64,000 bases of DNA from positions 14,267,224 to 14,331,223 of the forward strand of contig OW121743.1 in assembly GCA_933228675.1 (NCBI GenBank), given 5' to 3'. The notes under the pieces are model-generated. The model was given only the letters and a program-made list of their open reading frames with translations, made no database searches and was not told where the DNA came from. The number at the start of each line of letters is the position of its first letter. Position 1 is the stretch's first letter. Shown piece by piece: positions 49,801 to 59,946 of this stretch. The DNA comes from Stomorhina lunata. Lineage: Eukaryota; Arthropoda; Insecta; Diptera; Rhiniidae. The position numbers and the translations under genes were made by a program.

Positions 49801-50665
49801 AATTTTCGTTAGAAATATTTTTCTATAGAAAAATTTTCGTTAGAAATATTTTTCTATAGAAAAATTTTCGTTAGAAATATTTTTCTATAGAAAAATTTTC
49901 GTTAGAAATATTTTTCTATAGAAAAATTTTCGTTAGAAATATTTTTCTATAGAAAAATTTTCGTTAGAAATATTTTTCTATAGAAAAATTTTCGTTAGAA
50001 ATATTTTTCTATAGAAAAATTTTCGTTAGAAATATTTTTCTATAGAAAAATTTTCGTTAGAAATATTTTTCTATAGAAAAATTTTCGTTAGAAATATTTT
50101 TCTATAGAAAAATTTTCGTTAGAAATATTTTTCTATAGAAAAATTTTCGTTAGAAATATTTTTCTATAGAAAAATTTTCGTTAGAAATATTTTTCTATAG
50201 AAAAATTTTCGTTAGAAATATTTTTCTATAGAAAAATTTTCGTTAGAAATATTTTTCTATAGAAAAATTTTCGTTAGAAATATTTTTCTATAGAAAAATT
50301 TTCGTTAGAAATATTTTTCTATAGAAAAATTTTCGTTAGAAATATTTTTCTATAGAAAAATTTTCGTTAGAAATATTTTTCTATAGAAAAATTTTCGTTA
50401 GAAATATTTTTCTATAGAAAAATTTTCGTTAGAAATATTTTTCTATAGAAAAATTTTCGTTAGAAATATTTTTCTATAGAAAAATTTTCGTTAGAAATAT
50501 TTTTCTATAGAAAAATTTTCGTTAGAAATATTTTTCTATAGACAAATTTTCGTTAGAAATATTTTTAGAAATAATTTTCGTTAGAAATATTTTCGATAGA
50601 AAAATTTTCGATAGAAATATTTTTCTATAGAAAAATTTTTGTTAGAAATATTTTTCTATAGAAAA
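46886..50665 (+). repeat. 31-bp AT satellite, array 2 (plus orientation)
   Basis: About 121 copies of ATTTTTCTATAGAAAAATTT, TCG(A/T)TAGAAAT, the same unit as at 32.7-34.8 kb but in the opposite orientation. Two subtypes form blocks: TCGATAG at about 46.9-47.6, TCGTTAG at 47.6-48.25, TCGATAG at 48.27-49.02 and TCGTTAG at 49.03-50.57 kb, with isolated exceptions. Within blocks many monomers are identical. One monomer near 48305 has lost about half its length. The left 60 bases and last 100 bases are degenerate. Confidence 0.98.
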
Positions 50666-52081
50666 AAATGCAATATATTTTATTCTTTTTTTATTTTTCT
50701 AACTTACCTTAAAAATTCTGAGTTATATGGGATGATTTGTTATTGTTTTCCATGTTAGAATAAAGCCTATAATGTTGGCTTTGTTATTTACTTTATCTTG
50801 TTTTAATAGATTTTATAGTTTTAGAGATATTAACTTTTTCTTAAAATAAGTCTGAATTAATATCAATCATACGCCCCATAGGAAATATTTACTTTTTCTT
50901 AAATAATTTCCAGATTTTTTACTCGATTTAACTCAAATGTTTTGAAATAGAAAACTTATTGTTAAAGGCATAACTTGAGATAATTTTAGCCAAATTTCGT
51001 TGTTACTAAGCCCATTTTTTAACACTTCCTTTGTATTAAAAAAATTGGTTTTTGAAGCCAACTAGTCTTTTTAACACAAGTTTAGATCTTTACTTGATTT
51101 AATGTTTAAAAATGGATATTTAAAAATTGATATTTAAAAATCAAGCTTTATAAATTAAAAAAAGTCTTCTAATCTTTACATAAAATAAAGCCACTTTAAT
51201 AGAACTTGTAAGGTACTTCTTAATACCACTTTTTTATTTAGTTCCCTTAATAATCCCTTTAGAGATAAAAATCGCAAACAGAAAAACAATTTTACTCTAA
51301 CTAATTGCCATAATAATAGAAATCAATAAAATTTTATAAGTATGACACCAGCAATGACTACCAAACTATCAGAGTACTAATAATAGTAAAATTGTTAAGG
51401 GAAAAAAGTATGGAAAAGCTACTGCAACAACAACAAAGTAAAATGCATATAACAATAAAAATCCAAAAGCTTTACTTTCCCCAAGCTTTTACTCTAATAC
51501 ATTTTTTTATGTGTCAAATGACATTCTGAAGGCAATTTTCAATCCAAAAGATACATACATATGACCCCATAGCCCCCTCTCTAGCACCTGTCGCTTCTTG
51601 AGAAACCTTCTTTTCTTTATATTTGAATTAATATTAAAGAAATCAGGGTATTCTCTTTCACTTCTATAGAGGAGTTTGAGTACTGTTTTTCACTGCTGTT
51701 TTCTATTGATAAAGAAAACATAATACAGAGTGAAAGGGGGAGGGGAGCTCTAAAAGTGGCTGCTTTTTATCATAAGCCATTACTTTTTTTAGGTTAACGT
51801 ATGTCATAGTGCTTCATATTTAATAGCTATTATTCTTTGCTCGCTGGGAAAGATTTATGTTTATGCACTGCGAGGGATTTGAGATGGGGAATATAAAATT
51901 TCAAAGGGTTAAGATTCTTAAAAAAATACAATGGAAGTATAAGAAAAAGATTATACAATAAAATTATTTCAAGACAAAGCTTTATTTTCAAAACTATTAG
52001 AATTTTTTAATTTTTATGAAAAAAAAAGATATAAAGCTACCTCTTATAATTGTACCAAGTTTTTGTTTATAAAAATTTATA
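50666..52081. other. Unassigned spacer
   Basis: Mixed-composition AT-rich DNA without tandem structure. It contains CAACAACAACAA near 51428, a pyrimidine-rich patch (CCCCCTCTCTAGCACC, about 51570) and a GGGGGAGGGGAG patch near 51737. A 25-base sequence repeated at 55.36 kb starts at 50855. No gene recognised. Confidence 0.6.
50855..50879 (+). repeat. 25-bp exact dispersed repeat, copy 1
   Basis: Twenty-five bases running from AATTAATATCAATCATACG to CCCCAT are repeated exactly at 55359-55383. Flanks show no similarity. The element lies outside any tandem array. Confidence 0.85.
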
Positions 52082-54472
52082 ACAGAACTAGTTCTATTCT
52101 AGTTCTGTTCTAGTTCTGTTCTAGTTCTGTTCTAGTTCTGTTCTAGTTCTGTTCTAGTTCTGTTCTAGTTCTGTTCTAGTTCTGTTCTAGTTCTGTTCTA
52201 GTTCTGTTCTAGTTCTGTTCTAGTTCTGTTCTAGTTCTGTTCTAGTTCTGTTCTAGTTCTGTTCTAGTTCTGTTCTAGTTCTGTTCTAGTTCTGTTCTAG
52301 TTCTGTTCTAGTTCTGTTCTAGTTCTGTTCTAGTTCTGTTCTAGTTCTGTTCTAGTTCTGTTCTAGTTCTGTTCTAGTTCTGTTCTAGTTCTGTTCTAGT
52401 TCTGTTCTAGTTCTGTTCTAGTTCTGTTCTAGTTCTGTTCTAGTTCTGTTCTAGTTCTGTTCTAGTTCTGTTCTAGTTCTGTTCTAGTTCTGTTCTAGTT
52501 CTGTTCTAGTTCTGTTCTAGTTCTGTTCTAGTTCTGTTCTAGTTCTGTTCTAGTTCTGTTCTAGTTCTGTTCTAGTTCTGTTCTAGTTCTGTTCTAGTTC
52601 TGTTCTAGTTCTGTTCTAGTTCTGTTCTAGTTCTGTTCTAGTTCTGTTCTAGTTCTGTTCTAGTTCTGTTCTAGTTCTGTTCTAGTTCTGTTCTAGTTCT
52701 GTTCTAGTTCTGTTCTAGTTCTGTTCTAGTTCTGTTCTAGTTCTGTTCTAGTTCTGTTCTAGTTCTGTTCTAGTTCTGTTCTAGTTCTGTTCTAGTTCTG
52801 TTCTAGTTCTGTTCTAGTTCTGTTCTAGTTCTGTTCTAGTTCTGTTCTAGTTCTGTTCTAGTTCTGTTCTAGTTCTGTTCTAGTTCTGTTCTAGTTCTGT
52901 TCTAGTTCTGTTCTAGTTCTGTTCTAGTTCTGTTCTAGTTCTGTTCTAGTTCTGTTCTAGTTCTGTTCTAGTTCTGTTCTAGTTCTGTTCTAGTTCTGTT
53001 CTAGTTCTGTTCTAGTTCTGTTCTAGTTCTGTTCTAGTTCTGTTCTAGTTCTGTTCTAGTTCTGTTCTAGTTCTGTTCTAGTTCTGTTCTAGTTCTGTTC
53101 TAGTTCTGTTCTAGTTCTGTTCTAGTTCTGTTCTAGTTCTGTTCTAGTTCTGTTCTAGTTCTGTTCTAGTTCTGTTCTAGTTCTGTTCTAGTTCTGTTCT
53201 AGTTCTGTTCTAGTTCTGTTCTAGTTCTGTTCTAGTTCTGTTCTAGTTCTGTTCTAGTTCTGTTCTAGTTCTGTTCTAGTTCTGTTCTAGTTCTGTTCTA
53301 GTTCTGTTCTAGTTCTGTTCTAGTTCTGTTCTAGTTCTGTTCTAGTTCTGTTCTAGTTCTGTTCTAGTTCTGTTCTAGTTCTGTTCTAGTTCTGTTCTAG
53401 TTCTGTTCTAGTTCTGTTCTAGTTCTGTTCTAGTTCTGTTCTAGTTCTGTTCTAGTTCTGTTCTAGTTCTGTTCTAGTTCTGTTCTAGTTCTGTTCTAGT
53501 TCTGTTCTAGTTCTGTTCTAGTTCTGTTCTAGTTCTGTTCTAGTTCTGTTCTAGTTCTGTTCTAGTTCTGTTCTAGTTCTGTTCTAGTTCTGTTCTAGTT
53601 CTGTTCTAGTTCTGTTCTAGTTCTGTTCTAGTTCTGTTCTAGTTCTGTTCTAGTTCTGTTCTAGTTCTGTTCTAGTTCTGTTCTAGTTCTGTTCTAGTTC
53701 TGTTCTAGTTCTGTTCTAGTTCTGTTCTAGTTCTGTTCTAGTTCTGTTCTAGTTCTGTTCTAGTTCTGTTCTAGTTCTGTTCTAGTTCTGTTCTAGTTCT
53801 GTTCTAGTTCTGTTCTAGTTCTGTTCTAGTTCTGTTCTAGTTCTGTTCTAGTTCTGTTCTAGTTCTGTTCTAGTTCTGTTCTAGTTCTGTTCTAGTTCTG
53901 TTCTAGTTCTGTTCTAGTTCTGTTCTAGTTCTGTTCTAGTTCTGTTCTAGTTCTGTTCTAGTTCTGTTCTAGTTCTGTTCTAGTTCTGTTCTAGTTCTGT
54001 TCTAGTTCTGTTCTAGTTCTGTTCTAGTTCTGTTCTAGTTCTGTTCTAGTTCTGTTCTAGTTCTGTTCTAGTTCTGTTCTAGTTCTGTTCTAGTTCTGTT
54101 CTAGTTCTGTTCTAGTTCTGTTCTAGTTCTGTTCTAGTTCTGTTCTAGTTCTGTTCTAGTTCTGTTCTAGTTCTGTTCTAGTTCTGTTCTAGTTCTGTTC
54201 TAGTTCTGTTCTAGTTCTGTTCTAGTTCTGTTCTAGTTCTGTTCTAGTTCTGTTCTAGTTCTGTTCTAGTTCTGTTCTAGTTCTGTTCTAGTTCTGTTCT
54301 AGTTCTGTTCTAGTTCTGTTCTAGTTCTGTTCTAGTTCTGTTCTAGTTCTGTTCTAGTTCTGTTCTAGTTCTGTTCTAGTTCTGTTCTAGATCTGTTCTA
54401 GTTCTGTTCTAGTTCTGTTCTAGTTCTGTTCTAGTTCTATTCTTGTTCCGTTCTACTATAGTTTTGGTTCTG
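52082..54472 (+). repeat. 11-bp satellite array 2 (GTTCTAGTTCT)
   Basis: About 214 copies of the unit seen at 3.2-4.4 kb, in the same orientation. The array begins with an inverted unit: AACAGAACTAG at 52081-52091 runs directly into AGTTCTATTCTAG, so the left edge is a palindrome. Homogeneity is near total; one AGATCTG variant occurs near 54391. The right edge decays over about 35 bases (TTGTTCCGTTCTACTATAG). Confidence 0.98.
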
Positions 54473-55084
54473 TTAGAGTAAAATTCAAGTGTTTTTTTAA
54501 AGAATCCTTTTGGCTGGCCTTATACCTTTCCTTTCCTTTTGAGTGAATCCAAACCCATTTCATTTAACTTTTTACTATTAATATTAAAATCTTAGCCGAA
54601 AAATAAAGTCTAAAATAAAATTTTAAAGTAGAAGAAATGATTTTAAGTGATTTCTTGTTGTTTACAATAGAATGAATTTTAATAGAAATCTTTGGGGATT
54701 TTTGTCTATTCTCCCTTGACTCATAAAATGTTGTTTTTTTCTGAATTGCAATTTTTTTGGTTTTTCATTTGAGCAGAGAAAAATATTTCTTTCATACCGG
54801 AAATAAAATGTTGAAATAAACTTACAAAACTATAGAAGTGTTTGTAGATTTTTGTATACAATTTAACCTCGTTTTTGTGGCAAATTTCTCTCTGAGATCA
54901 TTCTTGATTTGTTAACGCCACTTTGATTTATTTTAACACTAGTTGGAGGGGTTTGGGGTCTTGAATTTTCAATGACATTTGAGGGGTTAAAAATGGTGAT
55001 GGGAAATAAGTGAAATAGTTATGAGTAGAAAGGTTTAAGTAAAAATACTATTAGTGTTTTGAAAACTTTAATAAACAGCAGAGT

Positions 55085-55087
55085 TAT

Positions 55088-55122
<35 letters not shown>

Positions 55123-55155
55123 ATATATATATATATAATATATATATATATATAT
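55085..55155. repeat. (TA)n tract
   Basis: Alternating TA with short A/T interruptions, about 70 bases long and prone to cruciform formation. Confidence 0.95.
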
Positions 55156-55358
55156 TTTTATTTTTCTAATAATTATTTAATTTCGATTTTCATACATTTT
55201 CATATTTGTAAAGTTCATATCTTTGTTGTTTATTAGTTTATAATAATTTTAATAATTTCATTTAATAACTTTGAGTCTTGACTATGTTTATCTCAAATTT
55301 CATTATCCTAGCTTTAATTTCACTTAACTAATCTTTCAATTTTCCTTAATACGAACAT

Positions 55359-55383
55359 AATTAATATCAATCATACGCCCCAT
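55359..55383 (+). repeat. 25-bp exact dispersed repeat, copy 2
   Basis: Exact match to 50855-50879, same strand, on the other side of the second 11-bp array. Confidence 0.85.
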
Positions 55384-56446
55384 TAATTGGTTTGAAATTA
55401 CATAACATCTTTTTAATCCTTCCACTGATTAAGTATTAATAAAGTTTCTCTTCACTGTGACAGTTTTATTGCTTTCATATGTCCTTATATTATAGAAAGA
55501 CTTAATTTAAAATTAACCATATGTTGGTGGTTGCGCTGGTAACTGAAGGAATAATTACATGGCAAAAAAAAGGAAAAAAATATGAACAAAACACAATTCT
55601 CTGCTGGAAAAAAAGGAAAAGAAAATGAAAATGTATGTCATTTGATGTAATATATAAATTCCCATTTGTAGTTTGTGTAAGAAACATTACTTCATATATG
55701 CGAAATCATGAATTGTTACAATTTGCTAAGTTCTCACATACGTATACAAAATAGCATGTCTTAGCATGCTTTATCCAGAGAAAACAAAAAAAAATAAAGA
55801 ACATAAACTACACATACTATTACACTTGAAAATAAATATTTATTTTAAAAACACAAGAAACTAAATGAAAAAGGACTAGCCTTTAAAAAAAATCGTAAGA
55901 AAAAAAAATTTTAAATTTTTCTTTTTAAAAATTTCGAAAATTTTCTTCACATTTTTTAAATTAAAATTTCTTTTTCGATTTTTTTTGCTTTTAAAAATTT
56001 TTAAGGCTCACCCTTTTCTTGTATCCTTTTACAGCCTTGGCTTGTTTATTTCGTTTTTCCTCTATATTCTTCGCAATTTATTAACCATAAAACAAACATA
56101 ACTATTATACGCTACTACTACCTTTTTGCCTTCCGTTCCTTTCACTTTCTTCTGGTATCTCCCTCAAAATTGTCTGTTTTTTATTTGGAGTGAAGAAACG
56201 TAAATTTATAATTTCATGGTATTAGATTTATGGCTAACATGCAGTCGTGGCACTTAAAGTCCAAGCGCGCAATACAAAACACAACATCAAGAACCATAAA
56301 GGGTGAACAGTATAAACTTGGAGACCACCTCATAAAGTTTCCAAGGAAAATTAAAATGGATTTTAGGGAAATTAAAAAAAAAGATAATTTAGAATGAAAT
56401 TATAGTATTTTAAGTTAAAGATTTTCTTCTACTTAGTCTTTATATC

Positions 56447-59400
56447 AAGAAAAGTTAACGATAGGTAAACATTTCTATAGAAAAGTTGACGATAGAAAGA
56501 CATTTCTATAGAAAAGTTGACAATAGAAAGACATTTCTATAGAAAAGTTGGCGATATGAAGACATTTCTATAGAAAAGTTGACGACAGGAAGACATTTCT
56601 ATAGAAAATTTAACGATAGGAAGCCAATTCCATAGAAAAGTTGACGATAGGAAAACATTTCTATAGAAAAGTTGACGATAAGAAGGCACTTCTATAGAAA
56701 AGTTGACGATTGGAAGACATTTCTATAGAAAAGTTGACAATAGAAAGACATTTCTATAGAAAAGTTGACGATAGGAAGAAATTTCTATATAAAAGTTGAC
56801 GATAGGAAGACATTTCTATATAAAAGTTGACGATAGGAAGACATCTCTATAGAAAAGTTGACGATAGGAAGACATTTTTATAGAAAAGTTGACGATAGGA
56901 AGACATTTCTATAGAAAAGTTGACGATAGGAAGAGATTTCTATAGAAAAGTTGACGAAAGGAAGTTGACGATAGGAAGACTTTTCTATAGAAATGTTGAC
57001 GATAGGAAGAATTTTCTATAGAAAAGTTGAAGATAGGAAGACTTTTCTATAGAAAATTTGACGATAGGAAGACTTTTCGATAGAAAAGTTGACGATAGGA
57101 AGACTTTTCTATAGAAAAGTTGACGATAAGAAGACTTTTCTATAGAAAAGTTGACGATAGGAAGACTTTTATATAGAAAAGTTGACGATAGGAAGGCTTT
57201 TCTATAGAAAAGTTGACGATAGGAAGACTTTTCTATAGAAAAGTTGACGATAGGAAGACTTTTCTATAGAAAAGTTGACGATAGGAAGACTTTTCTATAG
57301 AAAAGTTGACGACAGGAAGACTTTTCTATAGAATAGTTGACGATAGGAAGACTTTTCTATAGAAAAGTTGACGATAGGAAGACTTTTCTATAGAAAAGTT
57401 GACGATAGGAAGACTTTTCTATAGAAAAGTTGACGATAGGAAGACTTTTCTATAGAAAAGTTGACGATAGGAAGACTTTTCTATAGAAAAGTTGACGATA
57501 GGAAGACTTTTCTATAGAAAAGTTGACGATAGGAAGACTTTTCTATAGAAAAGTTGACGATAAGAAGACTTTTCTATAGAAAAGTTGACGACAAGAAGAC
57601 TTTTCTATAGAAAAGTTGACGATAGGAAGACTTTTCTATAGAAAAGTTGACGATAGAAAGACATTTCTATAGAAAAGTTGACGATATGAAGACATTTCTA
57701 TAGAAAAGTTGATGACAGGAAGACATTTCTATAGAAAATTTAACGATAGGAAGACAATTCCATAGAAAAGTTGACGATAGGAAAACATTTCTATAGAAAA
57801 GTTGACGATAAGAAGGCACTTCTATAGAAAAGTTGACGATAGGAAGACATTTCTATAGAAAAGTTGACAATAGAAAGACATTTCTATCGAAAAGTTGACG
57901 ATAGGAAGACATTTCTATAGAAAAGTTGACGAAAGGAAGACATTTCTATAGAAAAGTTGACGATAGGAAGACATTTCTATAGAAAAGTTGACGATAGGAA
58001 GACATTTCTATAGAAAAGTTGACGATAGGAAGACATTTCTATAGAAAAGTTGACGATAGGAAGACATTTCTATAGAAAAGTTGACGATAGGAAGACATTT
58101 CTATAGAAAAGTTGACGATAGGAAGATATTTCTATAAAAATGTTGACGATAGGAAGACTTTTCTATAGAAAAGTCGACGATAGGAAGACATTTCTATAGA
58201 AAAGTTGACGATAGGAAGACATTTCTATAGAAAAGTTGACGATAGGAAGAAATTTCTATATAAAAGTTGACGATAGGAAGACATTTCTATAGAAAAGTTG
58301 TCGATAGGAAGACATTTCTATAGAAAAGTTGACGATAGTAAGACATTTTTATAGAAAAGTTGACGATAGGAAGACATTTCTGTAGAAAAGTTGACGATAG
58401 GAAGAGTTTTCTATAGAAAAGTTGACGAAAGGAAGTTGACGATAGGAAGACTTTTCTATAGAAAAGTTGAAGATAGGAAGACTTTTCTATAGAAAAGTTG
58501 ACGATAGGAAGACTTTTCTATAGAAAAGTTGACGATAGGAAGACTTTTCTATAGAAAAGTTGACGATAGGAAGACTTTTCTATAGAAAAGTTGACGATAG
58601 GAAGACTTTTCTATAGAAAAGTTGACGATAAGAAGACTTTTCTTTAGAAAAGTTGACGATAGGAAGACTTTTCTATAGAAAAGTTGACGATAGGAAGGCT
58701 TTTCTATAGAAAAGTTGACGATAGGAAGACTTTTCTATAGAAAAGTTAACGATAGGAACACTTTTCTATAGAAAAGTTGACGATAGGAAAACTTTTCTAT
58801 AGAAAAGTTAACGATAGGAAGACTTTTCTATAGAAAAGTTGACGATAGGAAGACTTTTCTATAGAAAAGTTGACGATAGGAAGACTTTTCTATAGAAAAG
58901 TTGACGATAGGAAGACATTTCTATAGAAAAGTTGACGATAGGAAGACTTTTCTATAGAAAAGTTGACGATAGGAAGACTTTTCTATAGAAAAGTTGACGA
59001 TAGGAAGACTTTTCTATAGAAAAGTTGACGATAGGAAGACTTTTCTATAGAAAAGTTGACGATAGGAAGACTTTTCTATAGAAAAGTTGACGATAGGATG
59101 ACTTTTCTATAGAAAAGTTGACGATAGGAAGACTTTTCTATAGAAAAGTTGACGATAGGAAGACTTTTCTATAGAAAAGTTGACGATAGGAAGACTTTTC
59201 TATAGAAAAGTTGACGATAGGAAGACTTTTCTATAGAAAAGTTGACGATAGGAAGACTTTTCTATAGAAAAGTTGACGATAGGAAGACTTTTCTATAGAA
59301 AAGTTGACGATAGGAAGACTTTTCTATAGAAAAGTTGACGATAGGAAGACTTTTCTATAGAAAAGTTGACGATAGGAAGACTTTTCTATAGAAAAGTTGA

Positions 59401-59539
59401 CGATAGGAAGACTTTTCTATAGAAAAGTTGACGATAGGAAGACTTTTCTATAGAAAAGTTGACGATAGGAAGACTTTTCTATAGAAAAGTTGACGATAGG
59501 AAGACTTTTCTATAGAAAAGTTGACGATAGGAAGACTTT
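56447..59539 (+). repeat. 31-bp GTTGACGATAGG satellite, array 1
   Basis: About 100 copies of a 31-base unit, CTATAGAAAAGTTGACGA followed by TAGGAAGAC(A/T)TTT. The ACATTT form dominates at 56.45-56.95 and 57.66-58.13 kb, the ACTTTT form at 56.97-57.65 and from 58.44 kb on; the right-hand 1 kb is nearly uniform. Odd monomers (AATTTAACGATAGG, CAATTCCATAG, AAGGCACTTCTATAG) appear in the same order near 56.6 and 57.73 kb. A truncated monomer (GACGAAAGGAAGTTGACG) occurs near 56955 and 58425. A minus-strand frame at the right end (59448-59636) is repeat translation. Confidence 0.98.
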
Positions 59540-59540
59540 G

Positions 59541-59592
59541 CTTATGAAATGTATGTTTGTTTTTGCTTTTATGTGTATCTTCATTGATCTTG
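59541..59592 (+). mobile_element. Fragment of the small TIR element's interior
   Basis: TTATGAAATGTATGTTTGTT and the following TTTATGTGTATCTTCATTG match the interior of copies A and C, at the point after the GAGAGAAAG segment. The 31-bp satellite joins directly to it on the left, as though the array grew inside an element copy. It ends just before the left end of copy B. Confidence 0.6.
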
Positions 59593-59599
59593 TGGGACA

Positions 59600-59938
59600 A
59601 GAGGCTATAATATAAAGACGTTGCACTTAAATACATTGATTTGCGGAATGGTCGTTTTGAGAAGTCCCATAAACAAGATGGTATACCGCCTTTACTCTTA
59701 TTTTTAAAGAACTAATGGAGACGATTATTCAATGAGAGAAAGTTGTAATGGTCGTTTTGAAAAGTCCCATACCGCTTTTTCTCGAATTTGGAAACTAATA
59801 TTGGAGGAGACTTTTATCAAAAAAAAAAATTATGTTTATTTATGCGTTTGTTTGCTTTTTATTGTCTTTTATCCACTTTTGTATCCTTTTTGGAAAAAAA
59901 TGTATGGAGTGCAATATTTTTATATTACAGAGTCTTGA
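59600..59938. mobile_element. Small TIR element, copy B, with possible 8-bp target duplication
   Basis: Left end AGAGGCTATAATATAAAGAC and onward matches the reverse complement of the right end (about 24 of 30 bases across 59598-59627 and 59908-59937). GTGGGACA occurs exactly at 59592-59599 and 59939-59946, directly flanking the element. Read as a target-site duplication, 8 bp would fit hAT-type transposons, but only one copy shows it. The interior has two copies of ATGGTCGTTTTGA, (G/A)AAGTCCCATA (about 59648 and 59749), so this copy is internally duplicated relative to copy A. A 68-codon frame inside has no recognisable domain. Confidence 0.75.
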
Positions 59939-59946
59939 GTGGGACA

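Larger units (their letters stand above)
54473..56446. other. Unassigned spacer
   Basis: AT-rich with a TA tract (55085-55155), the second copy of the 25-base repeat, and a less AT-rich patch at 56100-56310. A minus-strand frame of about 61 codons at 55502-55687 has no recognisable features. Nothing I can name. Confidence 0.6.

Noticed and set aside
32687..50665. One giant palindrome centred near 41 kb
   Set aside because: The 31-bp arrays are inverted, but the 14-bp arrays at 36.7-40.5 and 42.4-45.8 kb share one orientation, and the spacers do not match in reverse.
3183..54472. Telomere or hormone-response-element arrays from the 11-bp unit
   Set aside because: The unit does not match known telomere repeats. 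TGTTCT/AGAACA resembles a steroid receptor half-site, but the arrangement is direct repeats with no correct inverted spacing, so the match is likely chance.
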